A stretch of DNA of 64,000 nt from Sphagnum magellanicum. Its lineage: Eukaryota; Streptophyta; Sphagnopsida; Sphagnales; Sphagnaceae. The notes beneath the pieces were generated by a model, which was given only the letters and a program-made list of their open reading frames with translations, was not told where the DNA came from and did no database searches. The stretch spans positions 16,808,038-16,872,037 of the forward strand of contig CM038923.1 in the NCBI GenBank assembly GCA_021904315.1. Direction: 5' to 3'. Below are positions 23,444-36,938 of the stretch, piece by piece. Position 1 is the first letter of the stretch. Each line of letters begins with the position of its first letter. A program made the translations under genes and the position numbers.

Positions 23444-26400
23444 TACATGTCCTTAGTCTGTAGTGATTAGCAACAATGTAGTAGTAGTAGTAGGATCGAA
23501 TTGCAAGTTAGGTTTCTGGTTAATTATGTGCTCATGTGATAGGGTATATTGGGGTTCCCTACTGTCTATTCAGAGACATGCCAAGCTGCCACCATCATTA
23601 GTTTCAAGAGCTGCAGATTATAAGCTTTGAGATCTAAACCAGGGCACCTCAAAAGTTAACCCATCAAGATGCATCTTGAATCTTGAGATCTGACTCTGTG
23701 CACCATTGTATGAGAAACATTTTTTTCATGATACTTAGTGGTGATGCAGTGCAACCAGGCCTAATAACATTACCCTGCTGACTAAGTCTTTTCAAGTGAT
23801 TAGACTGAGGCATTTGCAGTTCATTGACAGTTCCAATTTAAAATAAAAGAGGTTTGAGTGCCTGAGCCCAATATGTGAAGTGAGAACGATCACAATGAGC
23901 CACAGGTGTTTGGAATATGAAAAGAAAAGTAATATCAAAGGCGGAATCTGCACCTTGGAAGGATGCGATACATCATGGAGTTGGTGCTGTTGGCATTGGC
24001 CACATTGACATAACTGGGCTTGCAAATAACTTTTGAAGGAAGTGCAGAATGAATTTTGTTAGCTGATTTTGTCACCTAGAATAGTCTTCTGCAGATTCAT
24101 GTCAAACACACTATTCCTTATGAGTGCAGGTTGCTTACCACGCAGTGCAGAACCTCCATTTGATCTATTTAGGTCAGTTTTTTGCTCCCATTTCCTCTTT
24201 GTTGGTGTGTTTTGTTGAGATTCTGATATTATTAATCTTGTGAATATTCACATCATTTTTCATTAAAATGTTCAATTGAAAGTTAACGTTTTTGAGCGAC
24301 ATAGCCCAAGAAAATGATTTGCTGATTGGGCCATCATTTGATAAGATCAATTGGTTTCAACTACAAAATGGCCTCCTAATTATTGAGAGAATAACCAATT
24401 TTACTAAGGGTGCAATGGCTTATTCAAAACTAACCTGTAAGGTCTGAAATTGGTTAAGAACTGGACACAGAGGTCTTACATTTCTGGGATATATATTCTG
24501 TACAGACCCTTATGGTTTGAGTATTGCTTTGATGAAAACTAAAACCCAACCTGTAATTTTTCATGTTTTGTCCCAACAGGTTCTTAATCCTTAACCCTAA
24601 ACATCAGGGAATTCAGAAATACACTGAAAAGTGGACCAAATCTGTGCACCTTGATCTTTAAGGGTTTTAACAATTGAAACTTTGGAGTAGTCTTTTCATG
24701 CCTCCAATTGTTAGCTCAACCTGTAGCTCCTCTTTTTTAAAACTTGAACGTGAGGGGTGTCAACTGGCAATTATGAGAAATGCATAGAATGAAGATTTGT
24801 CTCTTTTTTAGTGATAAGTTTTACCTTAAAAACCTAGCTTGATTGACACTATACAACATGGTTATTAAGTTGGGCATCAGGTTGTGGGTATTAATTTTGA
24901 AAACTGGGGATGAATACCACAGTACATGAATGATTTTGGCATAAATTAAACTATTTTTTATTTTGTCAATTTTTTGGAAAATTATTATTACTTGTGCTGA
25001 AATTTTTATAATTATTATAAAATTAAGAATCTGTCTAGACACACTAAATTGTCCCATAAACATAACAAGAATGTGTTTATTATTATTTATAACCATTACC
25101 TGCAGAAAAATTCAGAATTAAAAAATCAAGTGTCGAAGGTAAGATTTAAAATTTAATTAATTATTCGACAGTTTGTTGCCAAATTTGATCAGGGAGTATT
25201 GTAACAAACAAACAAATTGATAATATGAGGGTCTAAAAAACTTCCAAAAATCTGAATATTTGATACCTTGCCCCTACATGTTTATGATGTTTAGAAAGAA
25301 AAAAAACAAGAACCGACCAACACTGGTTAAGACTAAGACTCAAGACTGCTGAACAGAGGGCACGAAGGGGCCCAGTTCCCCACACACTTGACTTGAATGC
25401 TTATTACACATTTGTGTGACTGGCATAAGCAAAAACAAACAGCTCAGTTAACCTGCAACTAGCTTTGCAAGGCAGTACCAGATCATGAACCGCACAAATA
25501 GGTTATCAGTTTTATCCTTGTGTGTACAAAGACTTTCACTTACATTACCTTTTCTCTGAGCAGTTGGGAAGTTGTGGGCCCATGATGGGGGACAATTTTC
25601 CTTTTGCACAGGACGAGCAACAACCTTAAAAACTCACTTTCAGTCGCAACTCATCAAAGCTACACTGCAAAAAAATGAGCTGACGAGAAAATTGAAGTCT
25701 GACGTTCTCACTATTGCTTATTCTGACAGTTGACAGTGCTTTTAACTAAGTTATAATACAAAATATTAGCTAATTCCAGAGAAAGTTGGAGTCAATGTTT
25801 TTTTGAGTGATGAATTTTTGCATCTCAAACACCAAAACATGAATATTCTGTAACAAATCCCCTATTAAAAAGTATTCACCACATTTCCATTGAGTTTTTA
25901 GTTTTGAAAAATAATTCCACCAATTTTTTCTTGTTTGAATAGTTTTCTAAACAATCGTCGCCAGTTAATGTGAGATCTTTCTTGGGACAATTACTAATGT
26001 AAGGTAATGTACGGTATTTTATCGTCATTTCACTCATTGATTAGTTAGCAAGTTTTATATATATTTCCTACACACACATGGGCCATAGTCAATGTGATTA
26101 AGAAAATCTTTCTAGGTTGGAAGCATTGAGGCATAGGGTAAACAAGTCGGTGTTTGTACACTTAAGTGTTCAAAGTTTGTTGAATTTGCCTAGAAGGCTT
26201 ATTTGTTTATGGTGTCCAAAGAGAAGTTGAAGTTCCCCTCTAGGTGCATCCATTGCACTTTAGATTGCCAAAAAAGGTCCACAAATTAGGGAGTTATGGC
26301 CCCCAAATTTGGGAGCAATAAAAAACCCAAATAGGAAGTCTTGGAACACATCATTGCTTATAACCAAACAATGAAACATTGTTCTCTGATTTGTTTTGAT

Positions 26401-26749
26401 GATGCTTTGTCCATAGCATTTTTTTGTATGATAGCTAAGTATTGAACATATGTCATAACATGTGACTATGAATAATCTACTAATGGTTCTCTACGTGCTA
26501 TCTATCTTATATGCAAATTGGGTAGTGAAAGAAGGTTGTGCAAGCTCATTGTCTCTTGGGTGAGGTTTCTCAAAACCTCTACTTGTTGTAAATTATTATA
26601 ACTTGGATTATCTAGATTGATTGCATGTTTTTCAACATTATTTATCACAATAAGGCTTCAAGGCATTTCGACATAGTACTAATGCTCAAGCTCCTATTGA
26701 TAGTAAAAAGTGGTTGATTCTTCAACTATTCTTGCTATGTTAAGTAACT
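23444..26749. other. RIC1 3' flank and intergenic DNA
   Basis: The first few hundred bases are presumably the RIC1 3' UTR, including a short TAG trinucleotide run near 23480. After about 24.2 kb the base composition shifts to AT-rich and CpG-poor. I see no gene, RNA or recognisable element. Confidence 0.55.
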
Positions 26750-28046
26750 TTATAACTCTATATTCCTTCTCTTCTTGTTGATTATGACTAGCTTCACCTT
26801 TTGATGTGTAATGATCCTCACCTTCTTCATATTTGAATTCATTGTTATGTAAATGTTTGTTGGTTTTGTCTTTTCATCCATAGCTTTAGGGTTGAAAGGC
26901 CATATTTTTGTAATCCTAAACCCCACCTTGACATTTTTTTTAGTCAATTATTGATCCAAGGCTTTATACATCCATCCAATAAAAGTAATTTTGTTAGGTT
27001 TTTGTTAAATTTTCTTCTAACCATGGTTGCATCCCTTTTTTTTTTAAATGCAGTTTTGAATGGCTTGAAATAAGAGACATCTAGAAAGGTTGGAGTGCAT
27101 GTGAAGTATGAGAAGGCAAGGTAACCATGTTTAACCCAAATTCATGTGTTTGTTCTATGGCTTCTAATGTTATGTGTGAACCATGCCCATCCAAAATCAA
27201 TGAATGACTATTGGACTATGAAATGCCACTTGGAACATACCTACTAAATAACAATAGGAACTTTTTGAATAAGAAGCTTATCATCCATGCCTTGGTATGC
27301 ATTGCCATATATGTGCCTAATTTCCAAAACTTCATGTAATTATTTCTCAACCTTTTTCTTTTGAAATTGTAAATCATTAGCAAAATTGTTCCTACAACAT
27401 TTATCACACAATTTACAATTAACCATTCATGAGATTTGGGGATGGTTTTGTAAACCATGTGTGGACTTCTTTTGGCCAAGACCCTAGCTCCAACCCATGT
27501 GCTTGCCTGAATTTTATTTTCATTTGAATTCCAAATGTGATTTAATTCATAGTTGTGTTGGTTATATAATGTTTTTGCAAATTGTTGTAGAAGGAGCTAC
27601 ATGGAGTTGTTGTTAGAAACACCTTGTGCTTTAAGAACCTCCAATTCTTTAGCAACCTTAATGCTCAATTTTTTATGCATGCATTTGAACCAATAGCACC
27701 AATAATTCCTTGGTACTTTGTGCTTGAATGGTGTTGGTCATGTTTGGGTGAACTCTAACACTTTCATCTTTAATTGTTGTAATGTTAGTGAAAGCTAGCA
27801 TTTTTGCATTATTCAAATCTATGCAACTATGACATCTTCTTCATCCATTAACACACCAACATATACCATTTTTCTAAACCTTGTTTTCCCATTTAGATGG
27901 TCAGGAAGGGAAATGAATGGGATATTCCAAAATTGACTTGCCTTTTTCTATGAATACATCCTTCTCTCAACAACCTCCATAACTTCCTTTAATGCATGAT
28001 CTATCCATTTACTTCTCTTGGTTGTTTGTGGGGTTAGATTGATCAT
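26750..28046 (-). mobile_element. Pogo/Tigger-like DNA transposon fossil, copy 1
   Basis: Decayed DDE_1-family transposase on the minus strand. From the N-terminus: KRSKWIDHALKEVMEVV (DNA-binding region, about 28010); NHIWNSNENKIQASTWVGAR (27530); SHEWLIVNCVINVVGT (27430); MAMHTKAWMISFLFKKF (27290); LILDGHGSH (27200); and C-terminal KNVKVGFRITKIWPFNPKAM (26900). The second catalytic aspartate (LDGHGSH) survives. The first, normally in NxDETG, reads NSNEN, so the enzyme is dead. Several stops and frame shifts separate the pieces. No terminal inverted repeats found. Copy 2 lies at 42603-43500. Confidence 0.85.
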
Positions 28047-29254
28047 TTGTGGTGTATGCCTTGTTATTGATGCATGTAATTGGGGGGGTTGGATTATCCT
28101 TGTTCGATGTTACATGGTTTAACACATTATTTTGCCACCTACAAGGTACATGTACATTCATGATGGCTCAATTCCCCTTGGCCCAAACCTCTAATAAGTT
28201 AGGGGTGTGTGTTATGGGCCCACTAGAGTTATGCCCTTTTCTTTCCTATATAAAAACCAAGAAATCAAAAAAATTGTCAAATCTAAATAGGCCTAAAGAA
28301 TATAAGAGTTCAATTTTGTAATTGAAGTGATAAGAACACATAAATATGAGAAATCCCCCCACTTTAGGTTGATATCAATTTCACCTATGCAAGTATTATT
28401 ACTATAATTTTTAGATTATCTTTTAAATTTTGATTTTGCAAATTTGCCTTTCTTTTTTTATGTTTGATTTGTTCCATTTTAATAATTAGAATCTTATTTG
28501 TGTGTTTCAAATCTACAGGTACTTTCACATATCCTTATCCTTGTGATATTTTTTTTACTTTCACAATTGGAAGCCCATCATAAATCTGAAGGTCTGTTTT
28601 CACTCTCCTACATCCTTTTCTTTATTTTAGTGTTACTTTCACAGTTGGAAATTGAATTGATTTTTACAACTTTGCCTCCTCCGCAGATCCTTCTCCTTGT
28701 TTTACTTTAACACTTCAAACTTGATCTTTTATTTTATTTCTCAAACCTACTATAATACGAATGAAAAGCTATATGTAAAACTACAATTCATTTTCTAGAT
28801 TTTTTGGAAGGGTGCCCATACTTATATAATTGAAATGCTTGGGAAAAAAGGTGGTAGTGAAAAGTGAGGTTTTGCCAATGTTCATTATGGGTTCTTGTTG
28901 TTTTGGAAGGGAAAAAAAAAATCACAAAGGTGCAAGGCATAATGAAAATGTGAGTTTTTAAATCCCTCACTTATTGCTTACTCATGGGATCCAAAGATCA
29001 TATTGTGTTTAAGGTTAACTACTTGAAGGCTTAATAATTTCTAAACAACTTTCTGCATTGGAATTAGTCAAATTTTTGCACATTAATTCATTGTTGCATG
29101 CCTTCTTAAATGTGTGTTGTCTCAAGATTTTTCCTATACCCTAAAATCAAATGTGCAATTTTACTTGTGTAAAGACTTTTCCTCATAAAATCGGGTCAAA
29201 CAAACCTGATAATCGAATGATTCCTTTGCCCTTGCCCCCACTAATTTTTTAAAA

Positions 29255-29700
29255 TGTGCACCAAAATCCCTATAACCAAATACTGTCATTCCTTTTGGTC
29301 AAGTATTTATTTTTAAATTGGGCAACCAATGTTTTATACTTAAACACACACTTGGCCAAATGGTCCCATAGTTTTCAAATTTGAACCTAAAATACCCTAT
29401 AACAAAACATTGTGATTGGGTTTGGTCAAAAAATATTTCTTAAAGTGGCCACCAAATTCCCTATGACCAAACATCATCTTCACCTTTACCTTGGATATTT
29501 TCCACTAATGGGTGGAAAACACCTTATAACCAAAACATTGAAATTTTAACCCCCCAAATTCCCCCATGATATCCCTCAATTTTTTGTAATAAATTGTGAG
29601 AATTTACACCCCATCACTAGACATAACACATGCAATTGTGATACAATTTTTTTATCCCTATGCCCCACCCACACCTATAACGAAACACAAAACCCCTTAT
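29255..29700. repeat. Degenerate short tandem-like array (CCCTATAACCAAACA)
   Basis: The motif ACCAAATNCCCTATAACCAAACA recurs at about 29262, 29390, 29455, 29515 and 29680 with irregular spacing of about 60-165 bp. Related words (CCATAACCAAACAC) recur near 44590. It looks like an old, heavily mutated satellite or internal repeat of an element. Confidence 0.5.
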
Positions 29701-32700
29701 TGGCTAGATCTTTGCATTCTTCTGAACATTATATTATAAAATTGTGTGTTCGGCCATAGGTCATTTTTTGAATGTTGGGCAAGACATGGGTGTACTTTCA
29801 AATGTTGTTGTTTTGTTGTACAAAATGGGCATTTGGTTATGGGTGTGCTTACCTTATTATTGAACCCCTTGTGAGGGCGGGTGTCCTATAATCTTAAATT
29901 GTAAAGTTAACTATATTGGAAACTATGTTACAATGTATGCATGTCATACAATGGCCATTCAGGACCACATGGAATAAAATGCATGGTAATAAGTTGATAG
30001 ATGTTTCTATAGTTCAATTTGAAAAGGTTCAACCGTCCAAAAATCCAAGTTATGTTTCATAAAGTTTTTTCTATCCCATGTCCCAAGGCCTTAAAAGATC
30101 AACAAATAAATTTGGCATGTGTCCACAAACTCACTAACCAAATAAACATTGGTAAATTACCTAACATATGAAGACCTGTCTCCAAGTGCACAATCATTGT
30201 CTATTGTAGGTCCCTTGCTTAAAAACAATGTGGTAACTACTTTAGAAACAACAAAGCCTACTAAATGAGTGATTTGTTTTGACCATCCATCAATGATACC
30301 AATTGAGGTACTACTTATCTATGGACTCCCAAGTAGTACTACATAATTTAAAAATTGATCACGTTTGTTTGCTTACATTTTTGAAATATGAAAAACTACA
30401 AATAAATGTTATTAATGTCTAGATGTAATTTAAATTCTCTCTTGCCTTTTGTTGTAGCCATGTGGTCATGCAAATCTTTGTTTTGGTTGTGTCCAAGGCC
30501 TAACATCATGTCCCATTTTTGTTGAAGCCGTAATTGGATGTCATAGGAAGCCATTACTCACTCTATTGTTTAACCCTTTGATTCTCTCATTAACAAAGCC
30601 CCACACTAAGCCTTTGTAATGGTCAAAACCCCCCCAAACAAGAAGGCAAAAGGCATTGCAAAAATACAATTTGATGATATATTGGATGATGAAAGTTATG
30701 ATTTTGAGTCAAGCGACATTAAAAACAATGACAAACCTTCTAGTTTGGTTTGGTGGTCTACAAGTATTTCATCTCATGGTGTTGGGCAACTTGAACATGG
30801 TGTGGTGATGTCAGTCTTAATCATTGTGTTATTCTTGATCACAATGTTGATCTTCCATCAGAATCAACATAAAATAATTTACCAAATTCTAGTAATCCTG
30901 AATTAGTAGCCATAGATTCAAAGTTCATGCCAAATTTGAACCTTGCTCTATGATCCTAGAAAAATTTGGAAAATTCGTTGCCAAGTAAAATGGGCAAAGA
31001 ACCAATTACCAATTGTTTTGTGTGTATTGCACTACATTTGTGTATGAATTAGAGATCAAGGTGACCATTTTTGTTATTTCAATATACATGAAGCTTCTTT
31101 TTGCATTTCAAGGTTTGAATGAATTCTTAGAAACTTTCTTTATTGTGTCCTTGAACCTTAACAATTTAAGATGGTAATGAAACTCACAACTTATTCTCAC
31201 TTAAATTCTAACCTAAAGAATTGTTTTGCATCATGTTTTTTGGGATGTTGACTCACTTAGACAAATATGCTGGTTTATTTACAGACACATACTTACATTG
31301 TGAAATCTAGATAGTAGTGATGGAATATTATTGGTGATAATATTAACAACCTCATTTTGCAATTTGGATATTTCTTGAACTTAATTTGAAAGTTGCTCAA
31401 GATCTAGACACCTATGGTAAGTTGATATTAATGAAAAAATGGCACTTCATTTTACAAATCATGTTCAATTTGTATGTGTTGAATAAAATATGTGTATGAA
31501 ATATGCATGATATCTAACACATGCAAGTTTAGGGAAAATTTACAAAGTTTTTACAAATTCTTGAGGAAAGACTTAGTCAAGGTGATGTTTAGTTTCTTCC
31601 CTTTGCATTCATCGGTTGGATACATTGTATGTTTCAGTAGTGTCCTTAAGGCATTTTGCAAAATTGATGCATTCTATTTTGTTGCATATAAAATACATTA
31701 GATGTAGAAGGAAAACATTTGATGCCCACAGTGTTTTAGGGCTATGTCTTTCTTTCATTTTCAACCTAGTTTAAACAATATCTTGTGTGGAGGCTTAATT
31801 TTTTGTTGATCCTAGACCTTGCATCCCCATTGCCACATGCAACTATTTCTTCAATTTTCACCTTCCAACATCCTATTGAAGAATCTTAGGTAAAGAACTA
31901 TGAATTTGTTAACATTTAAGAAGGCATCTAGACATACAATTTAGAATCACACACTTAGGTTCAAGATTAACTTCAAAGTTGGCATGTTGGGTTTGCATTT
32001 TAATTGTGCAAATTTACATAATATCCTAGATAATGCATCCATAATCTTGATTGTCTTTTGTGTGTGCCTCACAAGCAATCCACTTGGAATATGGTGAGCA
32101 GCACAAAGTTAAAATTCCTCATTGACATGAAAGAAAATTCATTTGGAGTAATTATTCAGCTCCATATATCACCACATATCACACTGGCATGTTATAAGTT
32201 TAGATGTTGATGGTATTCAAGTGTTTTTTGACCACCATCATCTACTTGCTCCATGTTGTAAGCATGTTGACTTGTTGCCAAATGCAACCAATTGTTTAAT
32301 ATAATAATTCCCATGTAGTCAATTGCATGTGTTGCTTATCCATAGTGCTTGATTGTAGGAATGAAATGCCATCCCCACGTTGTCATTCATGGAAGGGCAT
32401 GCATGGGATAATTCTGGAACTATTTACTTTCAATGAGTTTGGTTAAGGAAAGGCGAATAATAAACTAGTTAGGTTTCCACACATCCAAGCAAAGGACTTT
32501 AGAATTCCATTTCCCCCTTTAATTATGGTTGAAAAGTTAGGGAGCACGAACCTTTTTGCATGAATTTGTTAGGTATTTTTAGCAAGTGATGAAGATGGGG
32601 GGGGATTCCTTTGTCTTTTGTAGGAGGAATCCCAACAATTCTACTTTCATTATATTTACACCCCTAAGAAATATTGAAGGATTTGAATTTCAAGCCTAAA

Positions 32701-32819
32701 TTGGAGACCATATGGACTATTTGTGCCATATCAGCTATGCCTATGGTTGCAACTTGTCCAAGATCTGTATATTCCCAATTTTATGCATCATTACACAAGA
32801 GATGGTAAGAAGGATCATG

Positions 32820-33130
32820 AACACTACATCTTTTAATAGGTGTTTTGAATTGCTTGTTTAGTTTTGTGAAGCAAGGTCAAAAATCTAGGATTTCCAAATT
32901 TTGACATATTCAAATTAACAACAAATCTAGATTTTGTCACTTTATGTAAAGCTAGATTCCTTTCATCTCCCTTTGATAATTAAGATTAAAAGGATTAAAA
33001 TAGGGGATTAAACTATGTGACAACCTTTGATTTTTGTTGCATTGTTGAACCATTCATTTACTCATCAATTGTTTCTCTTGGAGTTCACTAAGGTAATTAT
33101 GTGGTGCTAGACATGATGGTGTCCTGTGTG
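32820..33130. repeat. Diverged direct repeat, left copy
   Basis: Aligns with 35060-35460 in the same orientation. Shared blocks: GTTTTGTGAA-CAA-GTCAA, TTTGTCACTTTA, GATTCCTTTCATCTCC, AGGGGATTAAAC and, further right, a block ending TGATGGTGT--TGTGTCACTA. Family unknown. Confidence 0.65.
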
Positions 33131-35059
33131 TCACTACTACTTAGTAGCCATGCAAAGTCTTAATAGATTGGGTGTTCAATTGACATACTAAAATAGTTAG
33201 GTGATGGTCGTGCATGCACCTTTCAAAGACTTTACAAATGATCAATGTGATGAAACAAGGGTGGCTAGTTTTCAAGATGTAGTGCAAGACCATGTCAAGC
33301 TCTTAATTAATGCATCTGGAAAGGTTGGTTTTCTAAGGTCTTCCCTCTCTCTTTTTGATTTTGGGCAATTTGTAGTTACAATAGCCTTGTGGCTATTACA
33401 AGCCACATTATCCACTATGATAAATGACTACTGTTGCAAAATTTTAATTTATTCATTTGAGATGAGACTGAAAGCTAGCATCATTTGATGTTTGATTGAT
33501 TGAAACCATTGTATTGAGATTTCTCTATAGTAATATTACTTAAACCAAAAACAATGGGTGGATTATGTTAGCATCTTAATATGTTACCATCATGTATGTT
33601 ATATAACTACACCTCGCATTAATGCAGATGTGTCAAATTGTGAAGTGGGTTTATTTCCATCATTAGCAATTACAATTTTGTGTATAAATATTTTGGCACA
33701 AGGTTAATAACCTACATTACATTTTACCACTACCTTTTACTTCTCTTTTGGAGTGTGAATTTGTAAACCTTGAAGCTTTTCATATTTGCATAACAAAAGC
33801 AAATGGAAAATCTAATATGGAATGGGTTGGATTTCCTTTTGGGGCCTTGTAATAGGCCTCATATAATAGAGATCATCTAAGACATGTTTGTGAGGTACCT
33901 ATACAAAAGAAATCTTTGGATGACAAAAACATTGAAGAATCATTCTCATCATGTGGGATTTCTTACAAAAAGCAACTTAGCAAACCTACGATATTTAGCA
34001 TGAGTCCATCTACCACAAACGCTAGATGTTCAAGAGACACTTCCTTTGCTTGGTTCAAGTGTGTAGTTGAACACAAGGATGTTGAAACCATTGTATATTT
34101 TAAAATTATGGTTGAAGTATTGGAAATGCTCCATGCGGAAATGTTATAAAGATAACAAGCTTATTTTTACGATGGAGGCATATTTTTGCAACCCATTTTT
34201 TTCCATAGGTTCGCAATGTGTTTCCATTAACATCAATGCCCACAACAAAAAGTGTTTAAAGAAGGTGCTTCTCTCCTCTAAAGTTGATGAGATTCCAAGG
34301 AATCCATCATTTCAACCTTGTGGAACCCACAAACTTAAGAATCAAAGGAAGAGCTCCTCCCAATCATTTTCAATGGTCAGAAGATTATGTGAAAAATGCT
34401 TGGCTAAAAATGTTGAAAAGTTGTAGGTCAATTTTTCTCATAAAAAATGACCCTGGCTATGTTGATTGGCCTTGAAAGGTGGTGGGATTTTTTGAATTAT
34501 TGACAGGCAATGAATTGAACGGAGGGTAGCTCCCATTGGGAGTACATAGAAGTGTCACCAAAGTCGTTATTATGGTTCTTGAACAATAGGCAATTTTGGC
34601 TATGGTGGTTACAAGCTTTGGGTTAACTTTTGGGCCTTCTCAAGAATATTACTATCCATAGTTTTGGATAGGAGGGCCAAGGTTAGGTGTGGTAATTTAT
34701 TGATTTTTCAATCATTTGGTAATTGTTTTTTTTCATTACAACATTGTTAGGCTTCCAATATATTTCATTTGATTTCATTTTTCTTCATGTGATGCTTCAT
34801 GTTGCAGTTTTTTAAGGACCTTTCTAAAGTTATTCAATTTCCAAAACATTGAAAACTAAATGTGGGCATTATTTTTGCCCATGGGGGATGATTATTTTTG
34901 ACAAAGTTTGAATTTGTGTTATAGGTTTTGAACAGATGCCATGAATCACCCCCAGCAAATTGGCTAGCCCATGCTTATGTTTTGGTTGGACATGAAGATT
35001 TAAGATCCACACATATATCACGTTGTAAGTGCCACATGTCAATACCACAAAGTGGTGAT

Positions 35060-35460
35060 GCATTACACCTTTTTGCAAACTTTTTTTAATTTTTCGTTTG
35101 GTTTTGTGAAACAAAGTCAACAATGCAAGGTTGCCATACCTTGGCATACTAAAATTGACAATAGATGGCACTTTGTCACTTTAAATGCATAAGGTTGGAT
35201 TCCTTTCATCTCCTTAGATGATAGTTAAACTTAAGAGTATTAGACTAGGGGATTAAACAATGTTACAAAGTTTTTGATTTTTGCAAATGTAGGTTCTTAC
35301 ATATCACAATTCATGTGCAAATCATAGTTTATAGGAGAGTTTTTAAAGCTAAGGACCCACAATTTACAAAAAGACAATAAAATGAGCACAAATTTGCCAA
35401 GTTTTGTTGTCTCAGTTGACACATTACATTATGTGGGACTAGTGTTGATGGTGTTATGTC
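35060..35460. repeat. Diverged direct repeat, right copy
   Basis: Second copy of the repeat at 32820-33130, with extra sequence between the matching blocks. The copies are about 2.2 kb apart, so they may be parts of one larger decayed element or a segmental duplication. Confidence 0.65.
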
Positions 35461-36938
35461 ACTATGATCAATTTAATGGCTTTGTGGATGCAACTTGTAA
35501 GCTAAACATATAAAGAGGCATTGGGAAAGGGGGTTTGGCTTGGTTTTCATGAAAGTACACATAATCTTGTCACTGGTGTACCAAATGAAGAAAAAAAACT
35601 TTTCAATAGCTTAGAGGGAGATGGAGTTTTTATTGAAGTTATTGCAAAAAGGCTAAATTGTATTTTTCTTCAACCTAACAAGGTTACATGAACAACTACA
35701 TGAAATTAGCTTGCAAGCCATTATTTTACTACAATTCAATAGAAGAAACAATTTTTAAAACTATGCGGCTTTGACAATATTTATTTAGCAAATCGTCATC
35801 ATCTAGAGACTCATAGTTAGTTTCCTACCTTAAGGTCAATGTAGGCCATGATTTATGCGGAAATCCATATGAAAAGTTCATACAAAACTTTTTCTTTCAA
35901 GCTCTTGAGCTCATTCACTTATGCCTCCACTACTACATTTGGTCACCACCTAGAAAAAAACCCATTAATCTTAAGAATGTTATATTCATTCTAATAAACT
36001 TTAATTTGAGTGTAAATAGTTTGACCATGAAACATCTCATTTGCATGGAACTAGCATTTGGCTAGACAAAGTTTACAAATATACATGTACAACAATATTA
36101 ACAAGACATGCATATTCTTAAGTAAAAAAAAAACCTTGCAAAAAAACCATAGAATGAATGTTGTAGATTGTAAATTATAGTTTCTATTCATACTTTATTG
36201 CTATAGATAATCAAGGAAAAAATACAGTGACATTCTACATAAACCAAGTACATCTATGAAATTGAACAAGCATAAGCATAACTTATCATCACACAATGCA
36301 AATGCACCTTTTGGATTAATGCAATCTACATATTTATGTTCATGCCATTGAAATTAATCTCCCAACACATTAAAAAAAGCAAGGACATGTGTTACTCCTA
36401 ATTAAAACACAATTGGAATTGAATAATAAAACATGTATACAATTCAATAATTGGTTTTACTCATCATCAAGTTAGCATTTGCTATTTTATAACAAAGGTA
36501 ATATGTTCCAAAGCATTGATAGGTAAAGTGTAAAAAGTAACACCACCTTTTTGTTTGTGCACAACTTATAATATAGAGAACTTGGAAACATAAATTAAAT
36601 GAAAATAAATGAAAGCTAGACCTTTGTCCTTAATCAACACGTATGATGACTTCCTTTTACCTAATTGTTTATAACATTGACCAATAATAATCCCATTAAC
36701 CTTTTATACATAATTACCCCAGTCATTCAACCTTGAGTCTTTTTCTACAATGTGCAATTATATTAACACACTACAATATGAAGAAATCAACTCCTTCATA
36801 ATTATTTTGTGTAGTCACAATAGCAAAATTGTCTCCAAGTATTAATCCTGCAACCAAATCATTGTTTTCTTCCCCTAATCCCTAGTCATTCTCATCATAT
36901 TCCTCATCATATTCCACATCACAAAAAGCATTTGATGC

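Larger units (their letters stand above)
28047..36938. other. Long AT-rich repeat-derived stretch, no host gene
   Basis: About 9 kb of low-GC, CpG-poor DNA. Protein-like fragments without known domains occur near 33200-33490 (+; e.g. FDFGQFVVTIALWLLQAT) and 33920-34430 (+; e.g. HFQWSEDYVKNAWLKML). They look like remnants of transposon genes, but I cannot assign a family. Degenerate repeats inside are listed separately. Confidence 0.5.
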